Part shown: in pieces, positions 36,270-48,234 of the stretch | Layout of the letters: each line of letters starts with the position of its first letter | Position numbering within the stretch: position 1 is the first letter of the stretch | Source of the DNA: Cristatella mucedo | Taxonomy: Eukaryota > Bryozoa > Phylactolaemata > Cristatellidae | NCBI GenBank assembly: GCA_009760855.2 | Contig: WPIO01000058.1 | Location: 1,657,501 to 1,721,500 of the forward strand | Direction of reading: 5' to 3' | Length of the DNA stretch: 64,000 nucleotides | Notes under the pieces: model-generated | Database searches by the model: none | What the model saw: only the letters and a program-made list of their open reading frames with translations | What the model was told of the DNA's origin: nothing | Program-made: the position numbers and the translations under genes

Positions 36270-38000
36270 CCCTAGCTTCATTGAAGCTTAAGACTGATCT
36301 TGATGGGCTTGCTCCCAAAAATTTTGGCAGTGAACAGATTCGCTGTAAAGCCGCTATACGAAGTCCAGGTCTTACGTCGATGAAACCGATTTTAATAACA
36401 CCTTCCGTGTCCACACCCGGAAGCTTAGAAATGCCAGGTCGTCTTTTTTATTGGAAAACTAAAATCCTGACAGCTAAACCCAAAAAACCTTGCAGGATGA
36501 AAAAAAAATTAGTTTACAATTTTAAAAATTTAAATTTTTAAAAATTAAAAAAAATTAAATTAAAAAAAATAATAAAATAATAAAAGTAAATAATAAATAT
36601 GATAATAAATATAATAATAAATAAATATTAAATAATAATAATAAACTAAATAATAAAATAAATAATAAAAATAAAAAATTTAAAAAATTTAAAAATTAAT
36701 TGTGAGGTCTTACTCCCCGGATATGAACGATACTAACGGCTCGGCAGATACGCTTTCAGGTTACCTTAAAAAAGTTGCACATATTTGTGCCTCTATGAAT
36801 CCAATTTCTAAAAGACGTAAATATTAACTTGCAAGGTGTGACCTGCTTTAAGAGATATTTTGAGTTTTTTGCATATTAAATGACTTTCTCTGTCAAATCT
36901 AAAAAACCGAGCTCGTCTCCTGAAGACCATATACTGTACATCGTCTTTCTGGTTTTCACGGGAATACAAAATTAATCCAGCAGCGACTCAGGTTTTTAAT
37001 GTTTCATTGGATAATTGTGTCGTTCCAAAGGATTTCAAACGACCATCATTCAATCACCACTTAAAAAGCATGAATGGGATTCAGAGTTACTACCAAAAAA
37101 ATCGCTCAGTTTCCCTAATTTCCTTTTGTCAAATATTCTCGAAAAGATTGTCGATGAGCAGTTTTTAAACTTATTGAAAAAATGAATCATAAAAAAATGT
37201 CAGCTCGGATTTAAGCGACACTCAGACAGCTTTTCTTCCTGTGACTAAAGACGTCGTAATTAGTGACGATGACAGCAATGCTACTGCCCTAGCCTTGTTT
37301 ATCTATAAGCTGCGTTCGACACTATTGATTGAGGTGATCTACTTGAGGAATTAAGGACAACGATCAGTGAGGCAGACGTGGCATTGGCGTGGTTCAAATT
37401 GTTTAAACTGATCAAACTTACGTGTACGATCACGTTAAATACGTGTGGTTTGGTTATCAAGCCTTATCCACAATTCCGGTCGCTTGTAAAGTTCTACCGT
37501 GGTCCGTTCTCGGTCCTTTACTGTTAATTTATACCGCACCTTTGAAGAAAGTGATTTGCCTGCACGGGATCAGCCATCACTTCTACGCCGACGACATGCA
37601 GCTGTATTTGTCGAGCAAATCACTAGAATCTGCTAGAGTTACTTACGAAATAAACGCTTGCTTTGTAAACATTTGATTCTGGTTGCAATAATTACGATTT
37701 TTTTAGCACCCTCAGATACATTTCTTACTAGGAACTTTGCATGTGCTGTGCACGAAGAAAGAGGTAGGTTTTTAGTTTATCTTTATATGTCATGAAGTCG
37801 GGATCCCGGCAATTTTCCTGGAGCTTAACGATGACAAAACCAAACTCCTACTCATAGGACACTCTAAGCTTGCAGCTGGACTAGGATAGTTTGAATTTCT
37901 ATTCAGTAACGGTGTACTACTGCAACCATCGCAATGTTCACGAAAAGTTAGGTGCCCTCTAAGATAACTGCTTATATTTTTAAAAGTTGAATTCAGATGA
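36270..38000 (+). mobile_element. L2b LINE, decayed copy
   Basis: It shares the ACTAACGGCTCGGC ... landmark and following sequence with the copy at 9.9-11.9 kb. It encodes HHFYADDMQLYLSSKSLESA (RT motif C) at about 37585-37640 and LLLIYTAPLKKVI just before. An AT tract interrupts it at 36497-36700, and the 3' end is lost. Confidence 0.72.
36497..36700. repeat. A/T low-complexity tract
   Basis: About 200 bp of almost pure A and T built from AAT, TAAAT and AAATTT units, with no defined period, inside the L2b copy. Confidence 0.9.
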
Positions 38001-38818
38001 CCACTTCTCTAGCAGGCCATCAAGTCCGATTTATATCTAAGATTAAGGACAGCATACTGCGGTCGCTTGCCAGAAGTTTAACGAACTCCTGGTTCTGTCT
38101 CGGTAAATCTACTGCAAATCCGTTTTGCTCAACCAGAAAGTCCACAGAGTCGTTCGCTGAATTAGGGAGATATATATTAGGGAATGCAAAAGAAGAGACT
38201 CCATTCAGCTGCCGATTATAATGCGAAGACGAGTCATCAAATCGCAGAAGTCATTAGATCGACAAGCGTCTTCTATGAAGCCTACAGTATCGTCAGATGG
38301 CACTCACAAGTGCCACCGAACTTTGCAAAAACACGGTAGCTCATCGGTTAATGGTGACAGTTGGCTACTGTTGCATTACTATTAATGAGACACCGTCAAC
38401 AGAAAATTAGCAAAATATCTAATCGCTTTCAGGGATTAGAGAAGCAGTCAGTGACCTAAGCTGTGTGCACGGCAGCAGTTTTAAAGCAAATAAAGATAGA
38501 CACTCACAGGCTCCACGCAAGCTATTACAGGCACACAAAAACGAACACTTGATTCCTCACATATTACGCCAAGGCAATGGTATCAGACGCCTGAAAATTT
38601 TCAGCCGCCATTTCTATGCTCTTATGTAAAATGCTAAACTCTAGCTTTCAAGCAGCGTATAGGGTATTTATATTTCAACAACATTAGCTAAACTATGGTG
38701 TGAACCTATTCTAACTGTGTTCTATGGTTGTTCTATTATTTCATTATCTATTCTATTGTCTATTAAAATCTATTATATTAAGCCTGTTCTATTATCCACT
38801 ATTACTCTTAAATATATC

Positions 38819-38856
<38 letters not shown>

Positions 38857-39952
38857 TGCTATAAATTATTGCCTGTTCAATATATTTCACACCATATCGT
38901 TTTTGCCAACTTCCATATTAGCCACAATAAGTTCAATCCTGCTGCTGTCGTGAGCTGACTTAAGTTCAGACTTCGCTTTAGTCACAGAATTATTCTAAAT
39001 AGACAGCTGCATGGCCGAAACATTTATTCGCTTCAGATACAGACGTAGCTCTGCCTTTAAGGCACCCATACTTTCAAGACTAATACATCAAAACTGCTGC
39101 CATATGCTGCTTGACTGTCACTATTGCCTCATGAAATCCTCGGGATGACGACCGTACATTCCTATACAGCTTAAGGTCATTACTACGCTCTTTGTCGATT
39201 TGCTTAAGTTTGATGAAGAACGGAATAGAAATTTGCAGATGTGCGGCAGTAGCATTTTCTTTATTCCGAAGCTCGGCAAGAAGATGGCCGCATCGGCTTT
39301 CAAACACTAAATACGTCAGTCCGCATACAGATAGTGCGAGTAAAGAAATCCGTCTTTCAGGTTCAATGCTGACCACTAGACTGAAAATCGATAAGACTGA
39401 TCTAAGACCACTTCACAATGTCCTCCGCGTTTAATCTAACACTTCCGATATAAATGCGGCCTCTGCACTAATGCGCCCAGGCTGCACAAGCAGTCAGTGG
39501 CGAAGCCAGGATTTTCATCTAAGGCAGCACGACTAGCAAAATATGCATGTAGGGAAAAGACAAGAAGTATTTAAATGTAAGCAGAGTCAGATCCACAATT
39601 CATCATTTTTAGCGTAAAGTCGTGGCGTCTTTTCAACGTGATGTCGGCCGTTGATCAACGAGTGGACTTGTAGCATAGTTTCTTCGCTAGCGACGGTCGC
39701 TGGGAGGTGTAAGAGGGGACGGCCCAGCTCACTGCCGCGCTGTGAGGGAGGAGAGAAAAGCATGCCAACTTGGCTCATCCTCTGCACACAGTGCTCTTAA
39801 AAGTGCTAGTCAATTCCGACGCCCGCCAAATAGCCGGGACACCTGAGCCTTGGAAAAATTATTACGGATTTGTAAGTGTTGCACCACAGCGTATACATGA
39901 GCCTATAGCAGCAGAAACAATCATCAATGAAAAGCACCCGCATTAAATACAG
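38001..39952. other. No recognisable gene
   Basis: Includes a short (TA)n tract at 38821-38856. Open frames at 39080-39376 and 39192-39434 overlap on opposite strands, are of chance length and show no motif. Confidence 0.4.
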
Positions 39953-40094
39953 CATGTCTTTTGGCTACCGAATGCGTACAGAAATCTGCTTTGGCAGTGA
40001 TTGCTCTATTCAAAAAACTCTCCTGCATAACACCCTGATAGCCTTTGTGGCTTTGTGGCGTTACTGACTGAGATATAATGCAATACAATACAAT
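39953..40094 (+). mobile_element. L2b LINE 3' tail
   Basis: CTTTTGGCTACCGAATGCGT, AAACTCTCCTGCATAACACC and the terminal ATAATGCAATACAATACAAT repeat match the L2b 3' end. It is strongly 5'-truncated. Confidence 0.8.
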
Positions 40095-40478
40095 GCCTCA
40101 AATCCTTTGGAGACCGAGCATTTAGTTCGTATGCTTCCAAAGCCTGGAAATCACTCCCGACTTGCGTCAGAACATCCCCTGACTAGACCACATTTAAAAA
40201 GAACTTACAAACACCTATTTAGAACACTATTTAGTGGGTTCCTGTGATTCGTCCTTCATGTGCTTATGCGTGCTGACACTGTGCATGCTGTCAATAACCA
40301 CATTTGTATGCTGACCCTGTGCATGTCACCCCTAACCATGTTATAATTTTGTTTATCAAGCACGGTACTACTACCATTCAATCACGTTGCCCTTCGCAGC
40401 AAATGTAAAACACCTAGAAAAAGATTGAGTTCTCCGAGGGCGCTTTATCAAGTGCATTATTTTAATTATTATTATTAT
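40095..40478 (+). mobile_element. L2a LINE 3' end inserted at L2b tail
   Basis: It begins at CTCAAATCCTTTGGAGACCG, keeps the C-terminus, the 3' UTR, the hairpin (AAACACCTAG ... GGGCGCTTTATC) and an (ATT)n tail ending about 40478. It starts exactly where the L2b simple tail stops. Confidence 0.85.
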
Positions 40479-40485
40479 TCCAGGC

Positions 40486-41418
40486 GGGTCGGCTGGAGAC
40501 AAATGCGCACCATCCAACTGGAGCAGACAACTGCCGAAGGATAGCGAGCCCATTAAGAATCTTTCGTACTGACCCGTGCTAGGGTCCACCAGCACGGCTA
40601 ATGGCTCCCACGTAGCTTCCTCCGATTTTCAATACACCGACGTATTATCTGAACGATCGTCTGGCAGGTGCGACCGCTCTTATCCACAGACGTCTTAGTG
40701 TAATCTCATAAATGACTTAATATTTTCGCTTTTAAAAATCACTGCACTAATTATAACTAGACATTTGCATTGCGTCCTAATAAATCCAAACCCATCAAAG
40801 ATATGAAACAAGTTTACAGCACGCCATGATCGCGGAAGCTGATGAGACAATACGAATTATAATAGTACTCGTTAGCTTGGATTGCCCCAAACAGGAAGTC
40901 GATCTTTGACAGGAAACTGTGTGACGTCCTCGGGAAGGAGGCGTGTTCCGCTGCTTTTCACGCGGTGTAGCTCACTTCCGAGCGTCGGGTCGATGCGCCA
41001 AGTGAGCAACGAGCAGGTAGCTTCGCCTGCACAGTTTCCGACGCAGTTTTTTACTTCCCACCGCCAGCGGTCAAGCGTTTCACGATGCGATCGAGTTACC
41101 TAGCCAAAGTAGATTTAGCCGTAACTTTATTCGCAAGCGGACAAACGCATTGAGCATCTAATTTGACTTTTCCCGACATTCCTCGCACATGATCGCCATG
41201 TCTAGCACATCGACCTGGCCCTGTCCGGCTACAAACGGATTGTAGTGGCCTCCACTTTCTGACAGAACTAGGTAAACAAATAGAACTCGTAATGGCGCTA
41301 GAATCAGCCGACATGTGACTAAAGATTTGCAATGCATGCTGGTTGGTCGACGGAGCGATTCACGGCAGCAACGAAGAGCGCCTCCTACCTTAAAATAACG
41401 AGTCACTACTCGTACCAA
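40486..41418 (-). other. Possible exon-like open stretches, unidentified
   Basis: Three minus-strand stretches look protein-like: 41280-41160 (VYLVLSESGGHYNPF, VDVLDMAIMCEECREKS), 41060-40886 (CAGEATCSLLTWRIDPTLG, LLPEDVTQFPVKDRLPVWGN, then TAA) and 40630-40486 (ATWEPLAVLVDPSTGQYERF, LQLDGAHLSPADPPG). I recognise no family. Splice sites are not convincing, the lengths are within chance expectation, and the last stretch ends at the L2a tail without a donor. Confidence 0.2.
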
Positions 41419-41707
41419 AAAGAAGTCATGTTGACAGCGAAGTAGGCTTAGTGGCGTTCAACAGCCGTCATGACGTGCTCAACGTTTGTGAAGCTCAATG
41501 ACCAGCAGAGCAAGACTCGACTCAAATGTCAAGGTCAACTCCTTGAGCCAGGCTCGCTGACTACTGCGTGTCTTCGGCTTTTATCCTGCCTTGACCAGCC
41601 TTGAGGTTATCACACAGTCGGCTGCGAGCCATTTTAATTCAGGGACCGCGGATAATGAATTTAAGTCACAATCCGGCTGATTCAGCACGCCATTTCAAAA
41701 TACAGGG

Positions 41708-41905
41708 CACTGGTGAGCCGCGATGGCGCACTAGGTAAAGCAGTAGCTTTTCACGATCTCGGTTCCAAGGTCGTGAGTTCGAATCATCCGACGGGCGATC
41801 TTTAATCGCTGCTGCAAGCGGTAGTGATAGCCGTCGAGGCTCTTCTGTCGCTATGCACGAGATGCTGTTAAATCAGCTGGTATGTTATTATTATTATTAT
41901 TATTA
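41708..41905 (+). mobile_element. SINE2 with (ATT)n tail
   Basis: Head: GGTGAGCCGCGATGGCGCAC and GGTCGTGAGTTCGAATCATC, a good Pol III B box. Body: GCTGCAAGCGGTAGTGATAG, GGCTCTTCTGTCGCTAT. Tail: GCTGTTAAATCAGCTGGTAT followed by ATT repeats. It matches three other copies in the window. Confidence 0.75.
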
Positions 41906-42305
41906 CAGTAGTAACTGGCCATCTTCTTGGGGCACCTGCACCGATGCCCGGCGTTTCCAGGACAGACTAAGGGCTTGAACATCAAGGTCGCGACGACGAG
42001 CTGTGCGGGTTCAACCCCAGCCAGTGACGTCAGCAGATGCTCTTAGTGCTCCTGTTGCCATTCTGCCGCGAGGGTGCGCTTCTTGTCCAAGAACGACTCT
42101 CACTTCCACCCCTGACTAAAGGCTAGACCGTGCAGGAAAAAAACGATTCCCTATCCATGGAGCGACTCTGCCTCTTCCCTAGCCAGAGATGAGAACGCTC
42201 GGAAATCTAACAGCGTGCTCTCGTGCGAATGCATCCGACGTCCGACTTCCGCGCCCCTGGCCTTTTCACCGAGCAACTGGGTTTCGGAACCGCTGCTGCG
42301 ACCGT

Positions 42306-42775
42306 TTGCAATGTAATGCAATGTATCTCCGTCAGTAACTCCACAAAGTCATAAAGACCATGTGGGCGTTACGCAGGAGAGTTTTGTATAGCACACTCAC
42401 AGCCTAAGCGGCTTTCGGTACGCATTCGGTAGCCAACAGACTTCGTCTCACGCAACAAAGAGAAAGTTGGAAGCATAGCAGAGTTAGGAGAGCAGTTGAG
42501 GTAGTGAGGAGCATAGAAGTAGCAGTTCAGGACCGCTGAAAAAGATCTGCCATAGTCGGCAGTTGGAGAGTAGATGTCGTTGCGTAAGAATTGTGGAAGC
42601 GAGTTCCACAGTCTAGGACCTGCAGAGCTAAAGCTTCTGTCACCAACGGTCTTTAAGCGGAGGAATGGGAGAGCTAATTTATTGTCCACACAGGACCTGA
42701 GGGCGCGAACAGGCTGAAACTGATGCAGTAGTTCAGCTAGGTATGAAGGAGCCAAGCCGTGGCGGGCCTTGTGGG
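42306..42775 (-). mobile_element. L2b LINE 3' end with RT C-terminus
   Basis: The minus strand encodes KARHGLAPSYLAELLHQFQP, LALPFLRLKTVGDRSFSSAG and RLWNSLPQFLRND, the C-terminal domain typical of CR1/L2 LINE RTs, followed by the L2b 3' UTR and a tail with TGCATTACATTGC repeats at 42306-42330. It is the best-preserved L2b 3' end and a useful reference for the other copies. Confidence 0.85.
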
Positions 42776-43261
42776 TCAGCTCGCCGCTAGGCGGTGCGTG
42801 TGCCCGGCCAGCTTTTTGGCTGGTCGGCAATTCTCTCCGGCTGACTTCCCGCAGCTCTACTGGCGGCCTAAGCGTCGTCGTTTTAAATAGTTCGTGCAAG
42901 AGGTCGTCTTCTTCCTGGCACTCTGATCAATTGACTCAAGCTACCAATGTCTCCTTATCCCAGGGACTCTCCAGAAAAGGCATGGGGCTTTTTCAGGTTT
43001 TCGTTACTCGTCGCAGCAGCCCCTATAGCCGTGACTAAGCTTTCTCAACTAATTTGAATCTCAAGTAAGGATTACGAAAAGAAGTGTTAAGTGTGGATGG
43101 TCCAGATGGGTCAGATGTGATAGAATTCTAATGTATTAATGCTCATGCATGCTCGTGTAGGACTCGCACCTTCCCATGGTCGTTGCTCGAGGGTGAGTAT
43201 TTCTTTTTAGCGAAACAGCTAATCCCTACATGCCCTTACGCTACACATAATTAAAATAAAT

Positions 43262-43405
43262 ATAATCAACGTGTATAGCGCCCTAAGAGAACCTAACCTC
43301 TCTTCAGGCGCTTTGCGTATGACTCAGGGCTCGAGCCCACGTCCTTTCCCAGAACTTGGTCGGGGCGAGCACCTTAACCAATGGGTCAAACCAGTGAGGC
43401 AAATC
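43262..43405 (-). mobile_element. SINE1, antisense copy
   Basis: On the minus strand: a TTTGACCCATTGGTTAAGGT head, a GGGCTCGAGCCC B-box-like site, then AAGCGCCTGAAGAGAGGTTA ... CTTAGGGCGCTATACACG, the L2a-type hairpin tail. Confidence 0.72.
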
Positions 43406-45233
43406 GTCCCAGGATCAGACCAAATTTCCGTTTAGCACTCATGTCTTCCAATTAGCCAAGCTGGCAATTGGGAAAAACTTGCACTGTGCCCTCAGGCCTG
43501 CTCCTACCCAAGGGAACAGCTGTCTCTCCGCCCAGCTATCATTAATACTAAAATCATTCCAAAATGTGGATTGGCTAAAACTTTGTCAGATCACAGCAAG
43601 AGAAGCAGTAATTAACGAATATTGATACTTTAGGTATCGTGATGAAACGAGCATGCGAAAGCACAAATTTCGCATGTTCAGAGCAGCACCCGTCATGCTT
43701 CCAAAGCGTTATTTCGGCACATTCGTTAGTGGGATCTTGATTAGTAGCAGCCCCGGTTTGAAACTTGCATTAAGCATCATGCACCATGATCGGGGCAAAA
43801 CGCACATGAAAAAGACAGGTACACCGAAAAGCACTGAAAGTTGATAATTGCCGATTTGTCTTTAGCATATATTTGAAGGATAAAAATCATTGCATGCAAT
43901 GAAATTGGCTGGAAGTGAGTACAGTACTAGAATTTTAGAACATCCTAGGTGAGGGCATAATCAATAAATTTACAGCGTAGGATAAGGAGTGGTTATTCGA
44001 CTGGCAGCGGTCAGTCGAGGAGCAGGCCATATCACGTGACTGGAGGAGCCTGATGATCGGATAGGCAGGCTGGTGCAAGTGAGAGGAGCGAGCTGCCGGC
44101 CAGACTGAGGTGATTTCGAAGCGTATTGATGGCTGATAGAGATAAACTGTATCTCTTACTGAAACCTGGTTGCTGCCCCCGACAACGGCCCAGACGAGCA
44201 GGCACGCTTCGGCAGACCTGAATCGTCGGAAGCTGTACAATGAGAAAGCCCCGATCTCAGCTTTTTAAAATGCATCAGGGAGTATGTCTTGGGTTATGTT
44301 GCAGACATTTCCAGAGCCAAGTAGTTTATTCAATTCCTGCGACATACAAGTTCTTATAGCTAGAAAAAGTAAGAAATATTTCCGCTAAGGCCCTTCTTAC
44401 GAAATGAATATGAGACTGATGAAACGGCCGACCTCAATTTTTTGTTTTGAAGCAAGCCCGTGTAATTGCAAAAGCTCAAAGATATTTGTGTCAAGTTATT
44501 TACAGAAAAGACAATTATATAGATCAAAATGGGTCAACATACCATGGAAATTATATTAGAGGAGTAAGTTGAGAGCCCACAAATGAAATAGGAAACGAGG
44601 AAGTCTGACAAGAGCTAGAGAATTACAAACTATACAAAATGAGCTTTGGAGCCCAAATAACTTTAACGAACTTGAATTTTAATTTTTGAGCAACTGATGA
44701 CCCACAGCTAAAGCCAGACATGTTCTGCAAAACAAGCAAAAATTTGGTACACTGAACAAAATCCTTGCCAGGAAGTTCAATCACCTCTCAAACTTGTAAA
44801 AAAGCCATATATCCACTAAAAATGCATCAAGTTAATAAAAAATTCTCTGGAAAAAATGAAAAGCAAAATATATTTTAGTGCATCGAATCTGTAACATTTT
44901 TAAATGTAGAATGCATGAAAATTTCGGAACGCAAGAATTTTAATATAAACAGGAATTTCACCGTAGCAATTAAAAAGCTAAAGTTGAAAAATATAAAAAG
45001 TTACCAATTAAATTACCTCAACCACTGTGCTTTGCCGTGTATTTTACATTAAAAAATCAGCTAGCATTAGATCTGCCGTTCATTTATGAGAAACCAACGG
45101 ACACCTTGTAATTTCTGCTTCTCTGCCTGCTAGGGTTGGCGTCTCGTTGCTTGCTTCTCTAGTAAAGGTGGCTGAACCTTGGGAGTCACTGTTCTTCTGG
45201 GCTCAGCACTGCTGCAAAGTGAATGCCCACGTT
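43406..45233. other. No recognisable gene
   Basis: AT-rich sequence. Short open frames at 43653-43844 and 43935-44240 show no domain motif. Confidence 0.4.
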
Positions 45234-45411
45234 AGGTGAGCCGTGATGACAAACTAGGTAAGGTGGTTTCTTTCACGATCTCAGTCCTGTCGTCGCGTGT
45301 TCGAATCCTGTGGTGGGCAATCCTTTGTTGCCGCCGCACGCGATGATGATAGCCGTTAAGGCTCTTCTGTCGTTATAAAAAAGAGGCTGTTAAATCAGCT
45401 AGTATTTTTGC
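45234..45411 (+). mobile_element. SINE2 copy
   Basis: GGTGAGCCGTGATGACAAAC, GTGTTCGAATCCTGTGG (B box), GCCGTTAAGGCTCTTCTGTC and GGCTGTTAAATCAGCTAGTA match the copy at 41708. The tail is T-rich, with no ATT repeat. Confidence 0.75.
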
Positions 45412-45599
45412 TTATTTTGCCAAAGCCGTCTGTCTTGAGGATCTAGCCGTGCGCACTCGAGGCGTAGATAAAACAACAGACGGCCTTTAACTAAGGGAGC
45501 TGTTAGATTTCCATTTTACATAGGGCCCATTATAGGCGTTAGTTGGGTTATAGACAATAGAGAATTGTACCTATCTGAACCTTATCTCTCTCTCTCTAA

Positions 45600-45617
45600 A
45601 TATGTATGCACACACAC

Positions 45618-45656
<39 letters not shown>

Positions 45657-45772
45657 ATTATGTACATATGTACGTATATATGTATATGTGTTGTGCATAT
45701 TTGTGTGTTAGTGTGCGTGTGTGTGCGTGTGTGTGCGTGTGTGTGTGTGTGTGTGTGTATCTGTATATACAT
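45600..45772. repeat. Compound CA/TA/GT microsatellite
   Basis: A short (CA)n is followed by (TA)n, TATG-rich and (GT)n tracts. The YI/VC-rich ORFs here are artefacts. Confidence 0.95.
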
Positions 45773-45880
45773 GTATCTTTCTATCTACCCCCTCTTGTTT
45801 TCTCTACAAATAGATAGTCAATGGCTGGATTATTCGATCTGCGTCTCGCCATCTGGCACTTGTGTGGGTTTGTTCTAGCA

Positions 45881-46061
45881 CAGTGGTTCTCAACCTTCCT
45901 AATGCTTTTAATACAGTTCCGCATGTTGTGGTGACCCAAACCGTAAAATTATTGTGTGAAAATGTGGAAATGCGTTTTTACCGGTAGTCTTAGGTGACTC
46001 CTGTGGAAAGGATCGTTCGACCACTAAAGGGGTCACGACACTCCAAGGTTTCGAACCCCTG
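45881..46061 (-). mobile_element. SPIN/Buster-like hAT MITE
   Basis: The 181-bp element begins CAGTGGTTCTCAACC and ends GGTTTCGAACCCCTG, imperfect terminal inverted repeats of SPIN-type hAT elements. The flanks TTCTAGCA and CTCTAGTA are an imperfect 8-bp target duplication with the central TA typical of the Buster hAT group. Internal GACCCC, ACAGTTCCGCATGTTGTGGT and GTCTTAGGTGACTCCTGTGG also fit SPIN. No transposase is encoded. Strand is given relative to the copy at 58801. Confidence 0.85.
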
Positions 46062-46888
46062 CTCTAGTAACCTCAATAAGGCATGCACTGCAATAAACGA
46101 TCGCCATATAAATGGCAGCAATTGGTAGCCACTCTAGACGTCGCCTCTGCTCATACAGGATAGAATATGTATCATTCAAAGTGAGAAAACTAACACCAAG
46201 CACCCGCACCGCGGTGACTGCACACAGAATTTTCGAGCAAAACCTGGCCTCAAGCTCCGATAGCTGACCGCAGCGTTCCGTGGACACGTCAAACTGGCCG
46301 TCTGTCGCATGCCCGACCTGCCGGTACCAGCCTTTGTCTTTCTCCAGCTGGTAATCCCATCTTACGCCAAGTTGAACGCAATACGCTCGAAGAATGTACA
46401 TCTCACCGTTTGCTAAGGGGCGTAGCCCACTCCTGAGTGCCCAATCGAACCACCGCCATCTTAAATAGCTTATGGAAAGGTCACCTCTTCCTGAACAATT
46501 TAAAACTGCACTCCACGGGTACAGCAGGCTGCGAGGGACCTTTTTCAAGGAAGAATTTAATCAATTTAAATCTGCACTGCGCTTTCCTTCTACCTTCGCA
46601 TGGCCGTCCAACTATCACTGCTTAAGTGTGAAGCAGAGAATCCCCCGTGTGCTTCACAGCCGCTCTTTATTCGATTAAGTAGACTGCACCACTGCATACC
46701 TGCCATTCCTTTTCTTGATGTGGGGGCGGGGAGGGAGACAGTTAACTGCACTGGGATTCTCCCTGGGGCGGACTGGTTTCTCCGTTGAGCAACCGTTCGG
46801 CTCAAGATCTTTCCAAATAAGTGAGATTCTCCTCGTGGTCTATGACCACCACTGCATCCTTTCCTTAGTGACTTGATCGTGCTTCCTT

Positions 46889-46965
46889 GATAGCAAATGT
46901 GAAGAGCATAGAAAGAGATTGAGTTCTTCGAGGGCGCTATATCAAGTGCATTATTTTTATAATGA
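46889..46965 (+). mobile_element. L2a-type 3' tail (LINE or SINE)
   Basis: AGCAAATGTGAAGAGCATAG, AGAGATTGAGTTCTTCGAGG and GCGCTATATCAAGTGCATTA form the L2a hairpin tail. The body upstream is not recognisable, so it may be a truncated LINE or SINE. Confidence 0.65.
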
Positions 46966-48234
46966 CTCCATGTGGCAACTCTCCGACTGCTACCGTATCG
47001 GTTCTATTCGCAGCGGTCTTTCTCCTAATATATTACTAGCCACCCTCGGGCCATCGGGGCCAAGAGTCTTGCGGATAATGCTCCACTACCCTAACCTTCA
47101 AGAGGTAGTATGGTTCATTTGCATTCATTTGGTTATTAGTCGTGCTCCACTGGATCGAGACGAATACGTTGCATCGAGCACAGTCAACGGCAGTTAGGTC
47201 AATTCTGTAGCCCACAGACGGAACTAGTATTGTTGGTCTTTCCCTCCCGAAATAACGCCTTTTCCTTCGGTCACCGGTACCTTAGAGTGCTCCTGCTAGA
47301 GCGGCAAAGATTAACAGTTGTCCACCGGAAGGAGGAGGAGCTCGTCCACCTTCCCCCCTCCCCCCCCCCCTGCTGGCGATCCAGATTGGCCCAATACCGA
47401 ATGGTGGTTGAGCTGGCTGGGTGAGCAATAAGTGCGTCGCCTTGCCTACAGAGGTCGTGGTGCTATCCCAGTTATCGTTGCCATGGTCGTGATGTCGTTG
47501 GCGTTCGCTGGACCTGATTGCAGATCCTAAATGGGGAAAACTGAGAGAATCTCACAATTGCAAAATGGCAATGTCGAAAAGCTTCTATGTTGGTCGAATC
47601 CACGCGCCTTGAAAGCACTCGCCGAGACAGCCGAACGAACCTGCAGTTCCCATAACTCCGACAGGGGCCGGCAGAAAAATCAAGCACTGATGGATACGAT
47701 AAGAGCGAATTAGCTAGAGCATACCACACAATGGGTAGCTAGAGATGGGACACGGCGCTAAGGCCGAAAGTTCGTCTACTCGGTCGTCGCTCATGAATAG
47801 CTTCCACTGACACCCTGAGGGAAACATGAGGAGCGGGCGCCGAGCTCCATGGAAATTGAAGCGAAACGTGAACCCATTACGAGGTTGGAAGCTGACCTGC
47901 CAGACAATGGCGATTGATTGACACTTGTGATGGATTGCATGCTGGATACGATAGACTGAGATTCGTTCGGGACTTGGCAAAGACAGTTGTGGGGGACGGA
48001 GTCATACAAGGACCTCCGACGAGAAAGTATAGAATAGGCTGCGACTTTGATGCTTCGGTGGCTTTTCATCTGTTAGCTCCTGAACCTGAACCTGAACCCC
48101 TATTGCCTCTAAACCATGTCCTCGTTGTTCTTTTGATCTAGGAAGGCAGCACATTTAGGCAGACCAAAGAGGGTCCCTGGTGAGTGTGACGATCGAGCGG
48201 GGCGAATAGTAAAGAATTGGCCGACCGGATTTGG
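46966..48234. other. No recognisable gene
   Basis: Contains a C-rich run near 47345-47370 and three GAACCT repeats near 48080. Open frames on both strands at 47714-48141 overlap and show no motif. Confidence 0.4.

Noticed and set aside
41708-41790. Functional tRNA gene at the B-box-bearing head of SINE2
   Set aside because: The head does not fold into a complete cloverleaf by eye, and the same head plus body recurs in four dispersed copies, as expected for a SINE.
41970-42050. Third SINE family suggested by CGGGTTCAACCCC
   Set aside because: Only one copy was seen and there is no tail; insufficient support.
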